A stretch of DNA of 64,000 nucleotides from Melastoma dodecandrum. Lineage: Eukaryota; Streptophyta; Magnoliopsida; Myrtales; Melastomataceae. The stretch is taken from NCBI GenBank assembly GCA_029817715.1, contig JARUPY010000085.1:806001-870000 (forward strand), in the 5' to 3' direction. The notes under the pieces were generated by a model. That model was not told the DNA's origin, did not search any database, and was given only the letters and a program-made list of their open reading frames with translations. The translations under genes and the position numbers were made by a program. Of the stretch, positions 49,009 to 61,281 are shown in pieces; within the stretch, counting starts at the first letter, position 1; the number at the start of each line of letters is the position of its first letter.

Positions 49009-51479
49009 CTACAAGAATCCAAGCCCATCCCCGCTCAAATCATCTCCCTGCATCATCGGGCACTCGGCTGTGTCGTGTCCCAACTGTCCACAACAAGGGA
49101 CCAAGCACCGCCTCCTTTTCCTATACATATCCATACAATCTCTAGGCCTTCTGTCCTTAGTCTTCACCGGGGACTCGAGAGGCTCTCCTGTTGTAAAACC
49201 ATCTCTCATGCCATCGGATTCTGAAATAGGGGGAAGCATCAATGACTCGGGGCTGTTGAGACCTGCCTCACTAGAGCCCTCCACAGATCTTGAGAACTCT
49301 TTGATGCGCGATAAGACTGTTGCAATTTGCGCACATGCCATATCTATGCGATCCCCAGAGCCAACAGATTCGGTCAGGAGTGTCTCGACCATTGAATGCA
49401 GTAGTTGAATTTTCCTTCTATGATCCGCAGAAGTTTGTGCAGATCTCGGCGAAGACGGTGGGATGTTATGCCACCTGAGAGGTAAAAATTGGTCTGGGAT
49501 TTGAAAGCAGTTGTTGGATGACAGCACACGGAGAATGTGCCGACACAGGATTCCCGAGAACTCAAAATGACGGCAGCTACAGCTGATCACTTCCTCGTGA
49601 GGTATCCAAAGTACTTTGCACCCGCCATCCAACTCGGTATGGTGTCTCACGATGAAGTAACCTTCGTCCACCATCAGAGACGCATATTGAGGAGCCAACA
49701 CGAGCTCCTCTTGCAGCCGATCGAAAGCATATGGCGTAAGAACAGAAGCGGCATGAGATTCGATTGGGGATCCACTTTTCAGGGCAATCTTACGAACTTT
49801 CCTCAGCATCTTCTGCTTTGATCCCATCTCATCGTTGGATTCAACAATGGCAGCGACCTAAAGAGATTTCTTCAATAACTGTAAAGTCTTTTCTACAGTT
49901 TGTAACACATAATTCAGTAGGAATATATTTCTGACCTGCTCCACTAAGTTGTCGGGATTCGATTGAGCAGTCGAAATCCTTCTAATGTAAGCGACCGTGG
50001 ACTCTGATTCAGAAGTACCGTCAATTCCAGCAAAGAAGAAAGATCTTAAATAAGGCAGAGCCCAGAAGTTGCAAAGCGCATACAAACTATTGATGTGTTT
50101 ATTCAAGTGAAGCCCATAAGAGTTCACCATCTCTCTCCATCCTTCCTCGAAATCCTCCGCGGAACGTAAATTATAGAGTCGCAGAAACTCATCCTTCCAA
50201 GTTTCATAACGTGGCCCGAGCAACATCGAGAACCAGTCTGAGAATTTACTGATGATATGCCAAATACAGAAGGCGTGGTTCGTCCTCGGCATCTGACTCG
50301 CAACTGCCTCTTTCAGCCACACGTTTTGGTCTGTTAAAATGGTTTGTGGGGCCTTTCCATCCATGAAGTCCAAGAATGTCTGTTCAGAGCAATAAGTTGA
50401 ATGAGACCGACATGTGCATCAAATACTAAGGATTAATGCATCGTGAAACCAACATGGCAATACAGCAGCAGCAAAGAGAGTATTCTTACCTTCAAAGCCC
50501 ATGAAAAGGATTGCACGTTCTCATCCCACAGAAGAACGCAACCGAAAAAACAGTTTGTCCCATGGTTGTCAACTCCGACCCATATGCCAAAGATCATATC
50601 ATAAACCTCCAAGCGATGACTAGTATCAAAGACCACAACATCACCGTAAGCCTCATAGGATCGTCGGGAAGAGGCATAAGACCAAGCAATGTGCTCCAAT
50701 TTATTGTTCGCATGTAACTGGAAGTCGTACTTAAAGTCTGGATCCTTATCCTTCTTATCCTTGCACATCTTGAGAAGATTGATGGAGTCATTATCGCGAT
50801 CCACATTTCTGAAAGACTGCAGCAGATTTCTAACGTCTAGTTCAGTGAAGGGCAGACATCCGAGCTTTACGCCCTTTTCTAGCTCCATCAGTCTCAACAT
50901 CTGCCGGACCGACATCCCAGCTTTCGCGTACATGCAAATTCGGCTCTTGTCATCAGCGGACATATTGCTGTAAGCTGGCATCTGCTCCACCTCGCTCGAC
51001 TTCAGAAGCTCATGGTTGTGCACATTGCTAAAGCCCGTCACTCTCCACTCGGGGACATCGAAATCCGCCCTCTTCACGATGCGCATGAAAGCCTGGCACC
51101 CGCAGCGAGAGGATCTCCGATCCCTCTGCTGCTTCCCATCGTCGGAAGGCTTCGTCTGGGGATAACCACCGCGATGGCAGGCAAAATCTCTCCTCGTTAC
51201 TCCCCTCCCAACGCCGTCCTTCCCTCGAGTGCGATGCCGCCTGATGGAGAATCCACACTGCTTGGCGAAGCCGCAGTATAACTCATAGGCCGCGTCTTGG
51301 GAAACGAATCTCTGCCCTATGAAAGGCACGAGGCTCAGTGAGGTACGGCGGGAGAGTATCATCTCCTCCTGGAACCCCTCCATGATACCTCCATCGCGCG
51401 GATCAGAGCTGGCGTTCTTATCTGAGGCTTCCTTCACGATAATCCTAGTCAACTCAGACATCATCTCAACCTCAAGCAT
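49009..51479 (-). CDS. FAR1-related sequence protein (FRS10/11/12-like), domesticated MULE transposase
   Basis: FRS proteins are nuclear regulators derived from Mutator-like transposases. Three exons were read: 51479-50490, 50379-49936 and 49857-49009, giving 760 residues (about 754 if the third Met is used). The FAR1 DNA-binding domain (about 65-165) contains FVSQDAAYELYCGFAKQCGFSIRRH, CHRGGY and RRSSRCGCQAFMRIV. The MULE transposase domain (about 270-390) has VVVFDTSHRLEVYDMIFGIW and TILTDQNVWLKEAV. The SWIM zinc finger CSCRHFEFSGILCRH lies near 575. The tail has a short knuckle, PCCGQLGHDTAEC, near 740. The frame is open and phases agree. A telo-box-like AAACCCTAA lies near 51566, in the leader. 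Whether the transposase acidic triad is kept cannot be judged by eye. Confidence 0.93.
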
Positions 51480-54400
51480 TCCTTCGCATCATCATCTCGG
51501 ACTCTGATCAACAACCGCATTTGTTTACTCCGTCAACAAAACACACTCCTTCGACTCCCAAACCCAAACCCTAACACTGTCAAAGATCCAATCCACGGAG
51601 GGGGAGGGTGGGGGGAGAAGGTGACGGAGCGAGAATTACCTCGAAGACCGGGGACAGGACGAGAGAAACTCGGATTCTGCCGGTCAGTGAGGAATGGAGG
51701 TGGAGCGCATCTGACAGCGGAGGATAGCGTCCCAAGACGGGAGAAGGCTATCCTGCTCCTAAGGGCGCGTCAGCCGTAGGATCTCAGAGATCGAGAGCTA
51801 TGGGGATCCGTTGGATCATGAATTTGAGGGGATGAGAGTAACATATCAGTCGGCAATGGGGATTAATTTTCAGTAAAGTCACAGCTGCACTGAATTCGGA
51901 GATATTCCTAAAACTACCTAAGCAAAAATGTTCCAGCTCTTTCGACACAAATGTTTCCTATACTTTTTTATACAAAATTATCCATAAATCTTTTTTTTAA
52001 TTATCCTATAATTTCAAAAATGTCATTGGATAGCACTAACTTCCTCCGTTATATCAAAAATATCCTACGTTAAATTAGTGACTAACGAATTCTGATGTAG
52101 CAACGATGTGATTAATTATCTCGCAAAGAATTACGTGTCCTTATCTTATTAATCCCCGTTTTCTCTTGTTTACATCCTCCCGCCGCCGCCGAGGATGCCC
52201 TCCCCCCTAATCCCCTCGAGGTTTGTTCCTCCGTACAATTGGTTTTTTTAAAAAAGTTATCAAATGTGGTAGAAACTTTGAAACTGTATGATTTACTACT
52301 CTTAACTCCCTACTTCTTCGAAAAGGAACACGCTATTTTAAGTAGCGATTTTCTTAGTCCTAACTAAAATCGTACTTGAATTAGCAAGTTGATGTCAATG
52401 TATATAATTTATCAAGAAATCGCATTTTCAAGCAACGAAAGAAATTTAAAATAACGATTTCTCGTAAAAGGACAAATTTCACATTTTATGAAATTTTAAA
52501 GAGAAAAAATCTAATAGTTATTTTTCTAAAAAATAAGTAGTTACTTCAAGTTATAATTTCCTTTTAAAAAGTAAAATTTATATCTTTTCATCACGTGAGG
52601 ACTCGCTACTCCAAATAGAGATTTTATTTGCGGCTTAGAATGACGGTAATTGAATGAGTGATTTCATGAGAAGTAGTGCACATGAACGTTAACTTGCTAC
52701 TTCAAGTAGAGATTTTGATATGGACTAAAGACATCATTATTTAAAGTAACAAATTTTTTTTTAAGTAAACTGGCTACTTCATGTAGCGAGTTAAAGAATA
52801 TAAATCAAAAAATTCCAAAATCTTTTGTCATATTTGACAATTTTTTTCGGAAAGCAATGGCACGGAGGAACAAACTTTCCCCCCTCTCCTCCCTGCCCAC
52901 TGTCGTTAATGGCCAAAAATCCCAAGAAAGTCTCGCTACGCTCCCGAGATCCCTAGTAAGCCCTAAGAACCGTCAATCCTCCCAAATATTTCTTAAAATT
53001 CATATCATTAATAATATTTCAACCAAATCAATCAAACCCATTTGTCTCAATTAATTCGAACTGGGTTTGATTTCTCTAATATTAATTTAAAAAATTTTCT
53101 TAGTTTTGTATCTAACGGGGATGTGATGGATGCAACCAGTGGTAGTGGCCTCGATGGAATTTCTGGAACAAAAATTAGTTTGAATGATGCCCTCCCCTAT
53201 GTGCTAGAGATCCTTAGGAAGCCCTTGATATCGGCAAGAAAAGTCCAGCTGCAGCGGAGATCCGAAGTGGAGATTTTGTTTTCCTGATCTCAACAAGAGA
53301 AAAAAGCCGGCAGCAGGGGAGGTCCAACATAGAGATCAGGATGGGGATTAAATCGAGAGGACGGTAGTGGGGTTCTGTGTGGATCTCTGACCATTAACGA
53401 TAGTGTGGGTAGGGAGGAGGGGGCAGAGCATCCTCGACAAGCGACAAAAAGTGAAGAATCGGATAAGACCCATGGCTTCGTATCCTTTCTTTTTACTACC
53501 GCCTTTCTTTTTTAAATGTATTTTGCAAAGACAATTTAGCTACTTGGACATCAGTTTTCCCAGAAGGGAGTCTTAGGTACTTTCCATCTTAAGCCTTTCA
53601 AATCTTACTGTTAATCTGACCTCTCCTGCAGTTCCTTTTGCTCGTCAGTGAATCCAACATCCTAAAACGAGGAAAGAAGATTCGGCGGTCCCTATTTTAT
53701 CTGCATTTCTTTGCACTCTGTATTTGTGTCAAGAAGCTCTTGCGGCAAAGGGTTGAACTGCACAGGCAATCGAACCCCCTCGATCCAACCACATCAGGAG
53801 GCACAATCCCTAGAATATGCCAGAATAGCATAAGTTGTCTTTCCAGTCAAGCCGCCTCGTCGCAATTCTTCACATCAGTCTAGGATTAGTGATGTAACTA
53901 AGAAAATGTAAACTAGTGAACAGTTGACAACCGCGAGTCCACTGTCAGCGAAAAACAAAAAGATCCCATCGTTAACAAAAAATCAACCAGAAAGAAATGA
54001 GGCTCCTTCAACACAATTGTCTTTCTAACGCTATATAGATTGAAAGAAATGGTTTTCGTTATCTTGTTAAATAGTACAACTATATCAATGAAATACCTGG
54101 GCACCACAGGGGCACCCATCCGCCAAATTGGAACGTAGCAAAAAAATTAGCTCCCAACTCTGCCAGAAAAAGAAAAGGAGCATATGGTTAATTCTGGCCC
54201 CCACCTCACGCAAGGGAAGGATGCTCGTAGATTTTCACAAGGATGTATCGAACCACATGCAACCTCCTTTAATAAAGCATGTCTAGAGAATTCCAACTAG
54301 TAAGGAAGGGTTCAGGAGAAACAATATATATATCTTATGAAGAGAACAAAAGTCATATTGAAGTAGGACCATTATATTTAAAGCTAGACTTTATCCAGAA

Positions 54401-54536
54401 TCCGTGCTTGCAGAGCAAATGCACACCCCGATATGCAAGATAGTCCTAACTTTTCACATGACTTCTCTATTTAGGAAAAGCGGAAAGGGGAGCCAAATAT
54501 AGAATAAATATTCATGCAGATGTACCTCATAACTAA
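51480..54536. other. Intergenic region, 3 kb
   Basis: The left 350 bases are the FRS promoter. An AT-rich block with short palindromes (52331-52790) is listed separately. Between 53000 and 53900 two weakly similar stretches near 53240 and 53310 contain GGAGATC-like runs, but no coding homology was seen. Confidence 0.5.
52331..52790. repeat. Dispersed short palindromes, GCTACTTCAAGTAG type
   Basis: Four related palindromic units occur at about 52332-52350, 52604-52624, 52695-52715 and 52773-52790. Each reads approximately GCTACTTCAAGTAGCGATTTT, with changes in the loop or stem. Spacing is irregular. It may be a decayed non-autonomous element. Confidence 0.55.
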
Positions 54537-57500
54537 TCAATTTCCATTTTGGTGTTGGCCAATATATGCATTTAATCTCCCAGCCGCTGCCAATACAAGG
54601 CCTGACATAACAGTCGAAAGGTTAGTCCGACTCCATTAGACACTGACGCTCTAACAAATTACTCCAAACAATGAAAACCAAGACATGCAATATCCAGAGT
54701 CAATCCGAAACACGAGCAGGCCAACCACGGCAAAACTTCCCTCTTTAGAAATATTTACCCCCAAGCCAGTCGAGCAAAGTATATACACATGTTTTGAAGT
54801 ACTACTATCAAAAAGTCATATTGCAAACAAAGGAGAGTATATATTAGACTTTGATGAATCACATGCCACTGGTAACAGCTTCTTAGTGACTTTCAGAAGT
54901 TAAGTTCTCAATCACACAACAGTCTATTAACATCCAACAGCAAAATTTCCCATTACCTAGAAATGGCGCGGAAGGTCTCCATGGTCGTGACTTAAATTCG
55001 GGATGAAATTGCACACCAACATAATATTGATGACTTGGAAGCTCCACAATCTGCAACAAGCAAACAAATAAAAAAAATGAAGCCGCCTCAAACAACAGAA
55101 GCATGACATTTTTTCACAATTTTTATGCCTTTTACATCACAGACAAGTTTAACCATCTATTTGACTTCACTTAGTTTTACTGATCTCCATCCTGCTTTTC
55201 TTTTAGGATAATTATATGGGGTAAAAATGCATACCTCCATCCTTTTACCACTTTCGTCCTTCCCTACAAATTTCAATCCCGCATCTTCAAGCTTTCCTAT
55301 CAACTCAGGGTTCACCTGCATGATAACACCATGAGTATAAAATTTTGATCGACCATTCAATAGTCCATCACATGAAGTATAATTCCATTCAATAATACAG
55401 CTAACCTCATATCGATGTCTGTGTCTTTCATCAACATGCTCCGAATTACAGTACCTAGTGTTAGTTAAATAGGAATAGCACATGTCAAAAAACATGACAT
55501 AAGGACGACAAGAACAAGCTGTAGATTATCAAGGCATCTTCCAATCCCTAAAATGCAAGTGGTACATAACAGTCAAGATATTAGAAAAAACCAAGTCCAT
55601 CTAGTTCCATTTTCAGCACTTCGCCAGTACCAAACGGACTTATAATGCATAATCTCAAATAGCAAAACTATAACGGGTCTGATCAACCGGAAAGTATGAG
55701 AGCTAGATAAGGAGGGCTTACAATTTTGAGGTTATGCAATCTGGTGTCTGAAATAAGGTTCTCCGACTTCCAAGTCTCATGGTGCTTCCCATATGCGTCC
55801 TCGACCCCTACAGGCAGCAAACATGTTAAATTTTAGCTCATTCTCAATGATGCAGAAAGTATCCTGGCGGGAAAAAAGGGCACGCCATTACCTCCGGCAT
55901 GAAAATGACAACAGGATGAGGTGTGTCAGCATCAAACTCCGTGCTATTTGCTTTTTCTAAACCCACAATCTGAGAGTGACACAATCCCCAACAAGTTATG
56001 AAAAGGGATTCACTAAACCAGATAGTAGAGCATGCACGGGATTCCAATACTTACTGATCTGGCAAACTCAATGACTGAAATTTGCATGCCCAAACAAATG
56101 CCCAGATACGGTACATTGTTTTCTCTGGCATATTTTGCAGCCAAAATCATTCCTTTCACACCTCGATCCCCAAAACCACCAGGAACTAAAACACATGATG
56201 CCTTCTGCAAATATCAAATTATCCATGAGAAGACTAGCGTTTTCAGATTCGCCCGACACACATTTAGAAATGCGCTGTGAGATTGATATGAAGTTATAAA
56301 GTTTCACCCAACACCTAAAACTTTGAGTTAATATCCCATGAATGTTTTGAAAATTAGCTAACATATATTTAGGAATGATTGTGTGAAAATTAAAAATTAT
56401 GCTGACTGACATCTTGACAAAGTGATAGTGGAAATGTTATAATTTATTATTGCAAAGGAAATGAGTTTCATGAAAGTTCAATGATATTTGGGGAAATTTA
56501 GTCTTGAAAAGGTGCATTGGGAGATTATAAGCATGGAATACAATCTGAAGATCCTCCCAGCAAATAATATAAACAATTTCATCAACTTGTTTAAATAAAA
56601 TGATTGGATTAAGATGTTAGAGCATCCTATTTGAAAATAAAGTCCCGTTCATATCATAAGAAAATGATGGTTTACAGCAACTACCTTCAATTTCTCCCAA
56701 GCAACTGCATGAGCTTCTGGTGTCTAAATCAAAACAAGCACAAAATAGAAATATTACTGTTCCTTGGACAAGGTTTGCTTTTATCTTTAATAAGTAGTAT
56801 ATAGACAACTTCATGGTAGTGGCACAAAAGAGAAACTCACTGATGTTGCACTATCCTCTTCCAAGTCAGAGGCAGCTATCCAGTCAATGGAAGGCTTCAA
56901 GGAACATGCAATGCATGCATGTAGTAGGGCCTTAAAGAAAATGGCACAAAAGTAACAAATAATCAGTGCAAACTAAATAATCTATCATGTACCCTGGATG
57001 AAAAACCATGGCAACGACTCATGAATTTACCAGTAAAAACCCACCTTCACAACTGAAAGGTACGAATCTGACAGACCAACATATTTTCCAACCATAGCTA
57101 TTGTAACCTGCATCAAAAGGCTTACATTATTCCTTAATGGCTTTTGAGGAAGCAAAATGCTGCAATTCTTATTGTCAAATGACTACACAAGATATATATA
57201 ATCTAATCTACAAAACAAACTACAACACTCACAGAATGCTTGAGATTGTCAAAATTTTCAGCCATCTTTGTCCATTGCCCCAGATCAGGAGGTGCAGCAA
57301 TGCTGTAGCATAAATCTCAATGGTAGCGAGTCAGTCACTTCTCTACTCTAAAACATCAGATCCATTGCGCAAGGCCACCAATTACAAGAGGGAAGAATTT
57401 AACATTCAAAATGCAATTCTAGAAGAAACTAACCAAGCATAGTCCACTGAGACAAAATTACGAGTTCAGATAAAAATAAAGGAAAAAAGAAAGGCGTCCA

Positions 57501-60500
57501 GAGTGACCCCAATCAATGAGGATAGCCCATGGATTTACCCTACAGCTTCTTTCGTGCAATTTACATTCAATTGTCTCTCAATACAACTACTAAGACAAAC
57601 CAATAATATACTGACTTTGGACTAGTGTCTCCACATGGAAAAGCACATGGAGGAACTGGTTCTTTCTGTAGGCAAAGTACTTGGACCAACAGTCCATTTC
57701 TCAACTTTTGAACTGTATACCAGTTGCTGCTGTAGAACAAAGTGGAATACTTTCAGTAACACAATAAAAACAAAGCGGTTCTCACCTAAGGAGGCCCAAC
57801 TGCCTTAATATAGTGTCATGAGCATTCTGGTTCTGAGGAAAAGAAAATCAACCAACACCACCCTAGGAATTAGAAAATGCCTCAAAATCTCAAAAAGCAC
57901 TAGCAAAATTTAAAACTTGAAAAAAGGCATCTGCTCACACCTTGAGCAGTAGAGGAACATGCCAAATGTTGGGAACATCATGAATGTTGAGAATATTCCC
58001 AACCTGGTAAACAATAAACAAGCAACAATCAAATAAGGTTAGAAAGAACACATTTGATTCAGCATGTACTGAAATGAAAGATCTATCCAAAAAGTGTCAG
58101 CATATTACTGGGACATGGCAAAACTGTGAAAGTTTCTCCCTTGTATTATGCAATAAGGGCTGCAACAGGAAAAATCATTTAGAAATTAGTCGATAGTTCC
58201 AGAAATTGAACTGTCAAAAGAAGTAAAAGGACACGTGACAGTATATAAAGATATACCCTTCTATGCAGAAAAAAGTATTGGAAATTCTCACTCTCAACAC
58301 AAACAAAGGTGCCGTAAAGTAATCTAGAATTATAAGATAAGACATTAATACCTGTGCTGAACGGCATGCTAGCAGATGAGGAGTCAAGCCTAATGCCCTC
58401 AGTTCTCTAACACTATGTTGAGTAGGCTTTGTTTTCTGCAGAAAATCGTTTTTAGGCCCTCTTAATTATTCTGAGAAATAATTCACTACATAAAAATATA
58501 TAATAGATTGAGATATTACTTGCTCTCCAACAACGCCCAGTACAGGAATTAGGCTAACATGAATGAGGCAGAAGTTATCAGGACCTGCAGAAACATTTTG
58601 GAAAATAAAAAACAAGACATAAGATCCACTCAAGGGAATGATGCATTAAGTTTCGTTCCAGCTGCGGGATTTGTGGGTTGACGCTTTCCACGTCACTCCA
58701 TATAAACATCCTATGTACTTATACAGTCAGACACTAACTTCATTTTAAAAATTAAAGGAGTAAGACAAAAATATCATCGTACGTCACAAGAACATGCACA
58801 GCAACTTATTGGTCTCGAATCAGTATGTAAGCATATTTGAAAGCAGAGAAAAAAAAATGAATTTCCGGGACATATTTCCTCAAACCAGGGCTACAGGACT
58901 CCGGTTTAAAAAAAATCATCACCCTGATAAGCTACTCATATTACCACGCAGTATACAGTTTCAGAGACCTTTGAGCTGGCACTTGCAAAAAATGAGACAA
59001 ACGAATGAAGAAGAGTGCAATAGAAGGCAAACATTCAAATAAAAGATTCATCAGGCAAACAGCCAAGAATTCGGGTCTCCGGATATCGTCATACTGAGAC
59101 AGTTCAAAGGAAGTTAACCATGACTTACCAACCGAAAAGGATAATTGGCGAAGCGCTTCAATAAACGGCATGGATTCAATGTCACCTAAATGTGAGAAGT
59201 AGAAATCAATATATAACATCAACCACGAAAAGGAAAAGCAGAAATCAAGAAGCTTTGGAGTTTCTTCCTCACATAATAATCGGTTCCTCACCTACAGTTC
59301 CTCCCAACTCTATCACACAAACATCTGCTGGTCCTTCCTTCCCGTCGACAGGAATTAGCGACACTGACTCGATCCAATTCTTAATGGCATCCGTTACATG
59401 TGGGACCACCTAGGATAATCACAGACAGAACCTCAAATTCTTCTTTTTTAGACAAACTCCAACATAAAAATTTCAAGAATAGGGTCATTACCTGAACCGT
59501 CTTTCCAAGATAATCACCTTTTCTTTCCTTCTCAAGTACAGACTGAAAAGAAAGTTTTGTGATTCAAAGCAGTTAGCAATAATTAAAAAAAAAAACATAT
59601 CTAAGACCTGCAACCACACATAGTTTTAATAAAAAGGTTTTACAAAAACAAGTACCTGATATATTTTCCCCGTGGTTATGTTATTATCCTTTGTAAGGGT
59701 CACGTCAAGGAACCTCTCATAGTTCCCCAAATCAAGATCGACCTAGCAAAACAGAGCTAGAAGTAATGCTTAAAACAATGCATCCATGAATCAATCAATA
59801 AAATCAACCACGTCATCAAAAACACCAGTTTCTTCCTGAAGTAAAACAAAGCCTCGAATGACAAAAATTTCAGCATGAACCTCTCCGCCGTCGTCAAGGA
59901 CAAACACCTCTCCGTGCTCAAAGGGAGACATTGTCCCAGCATCAGTGTTCAGGTACGGATCTACAAGTAACAATAATCACAACGTGTAACTCAACGCGGG
60001 GCCAAAAAAGCTAGCCTGCAGTACGACTCAACCCAGGGTTCAAAAAAGTTAGTCTCCAGTATGGTAAAGGCCATGCAATCCCACGGATTCCTACTAAAAG
60101 AATTGAAAAATCAACAACCACTCCCAGTTCAAACGACTACTCTCTTCTCCCTCTTCTTCACCCCGCAAAGCCAATAACTTGAAAAAGAAAAATCAAAAAC
60201 ACAACGTCGAAATCCACCGAATCGTCCCACCTATCTTGATGGAGGTGACACGAAGTCCGCAAGCCTTGAGGACGACGCCTATGCTGCTAGCGGTGACTCC
60301 CTTCCCGAGGCCGCTGACGACTCCACCGGTGACGATCACGTACTTCATCTCCCTACTGCCCCTCCCTTTCCTCCTTTCCGCGGCAGCCGTATGGTGTTCT
60401 TCGGAGGAAGCGAGGCCGATGACACTGTAGGGCTTGGCGCCGTTTTGCATAACAGCAGCACCGGTCAGCCTGAGGAGGAGGGCGGCGGAGGCGGTTGCGG

Positions 60501-60570
60501 CTCTTCTCGGGAAAGAGAAAAACAGACGGCGGGAGGGGAGAAGATGCTGCAGCGGCAACTTCAGGGACAT
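54537..60570 (-). CDS. CTP synthase, with possible organelle-targeting extension
   Basis: CTP synthase aminates UTP to CTP using ATP and glutamine. About 22 short exons run from 60570 or 60348 (exon 1, to 60231) to 54601-54537, for example 59960-59881, 59742-59656, 59542-59492, 59409-59292, 59185-59129 and 58584-58520. From the conserved start [17 protein letters not shown] at 60348 the product is 563 residues. The synthetase half has [43 protein letters not shown] and [16 protein letters not shown]. The glutaminase half has [23 protein letters not shown] with the Cys nucleophile, and [12 protein letters not shown] with the catalytic His. An in-frame start at 60570 adds 74 residues rich in Arg, Ser, Ala and Leu ([18 protein letters not shown]). 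It resembles a mitochondrial or plastid presequence, while most plant CTP synthases are cytosolic. All catalytic residues are present. Confidence 0.93.
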
Positions 60571-61281
60571 GATAATAACAACACAATAAATAATATAAAT
60601 AGGGTTTTCTCTTCAAAACGTGGACCGGGGAGGAAAAATCCCTAAACCGGAGGAGGACGGGGGAAGGAAACCACATTTTTCCCATGTCATAACCAAAACT
60701 TTATATAACGCGCGCGATAGACACCCGCAACGAGTAAAAATTAAATTAGAATGATTTAAAAAATAATATTATGTAGTCTACTTGCCTACTTTGTAATTAA
60801 CACTAAAATGAAAAAAAAAGGTCGTCGTAACATTACGAGTCAATAAGATATGAGGTCGTTATTTCCCATGATATTAATTAACAGCATATGCTTACCTGCC
60901 ATGATTATCATCTATTATCTCCCTCCATCCCATCTTCTGGTATGACTAATAGTAATATGAGGTTATATACCATCATTATCCATAAGATAATCTAAAATTT
61001 ATGGCTCAAGAGAGTATTAAAAAATAATGCTAGATATGGTAATAATACTGTGAAAGTGACGTCGCTTGGGATTTACAGGGGAAGTACCGTGGAAACGTCC
61101 GCATAGGATCAGTGCCCCCCCTCCCTCCAACAGCCCCCCCAAAAGCCTCGGCAAACTACCAGGGGATTCTGTTTCGTTACCACCCCCCCCCCTTTGTGCA
61201 CCTCGCCGACCGCCCCCGACGGACGCCGTCGTAGGGATTCTCATCCTCCGATCGAACGCCGGGATCTGTCTTCTGGCACAG
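60571..61281. other. Intergenic region between divergent genes
   Basis: It holds the promoters of CTP synthase (minus) and the serine-rich gene (plus). The left end has AAACCCTA-like words near 60597 and CCCTAAACC near 60640. A C-run lies near 61183. No gene was supported. Confidence 0.5.

Noticed and set aside
52857..53287. Two short open frames in the 53-kb intergenic region
   Set aside because: No recognisable motif, weak composition and no splice partners.
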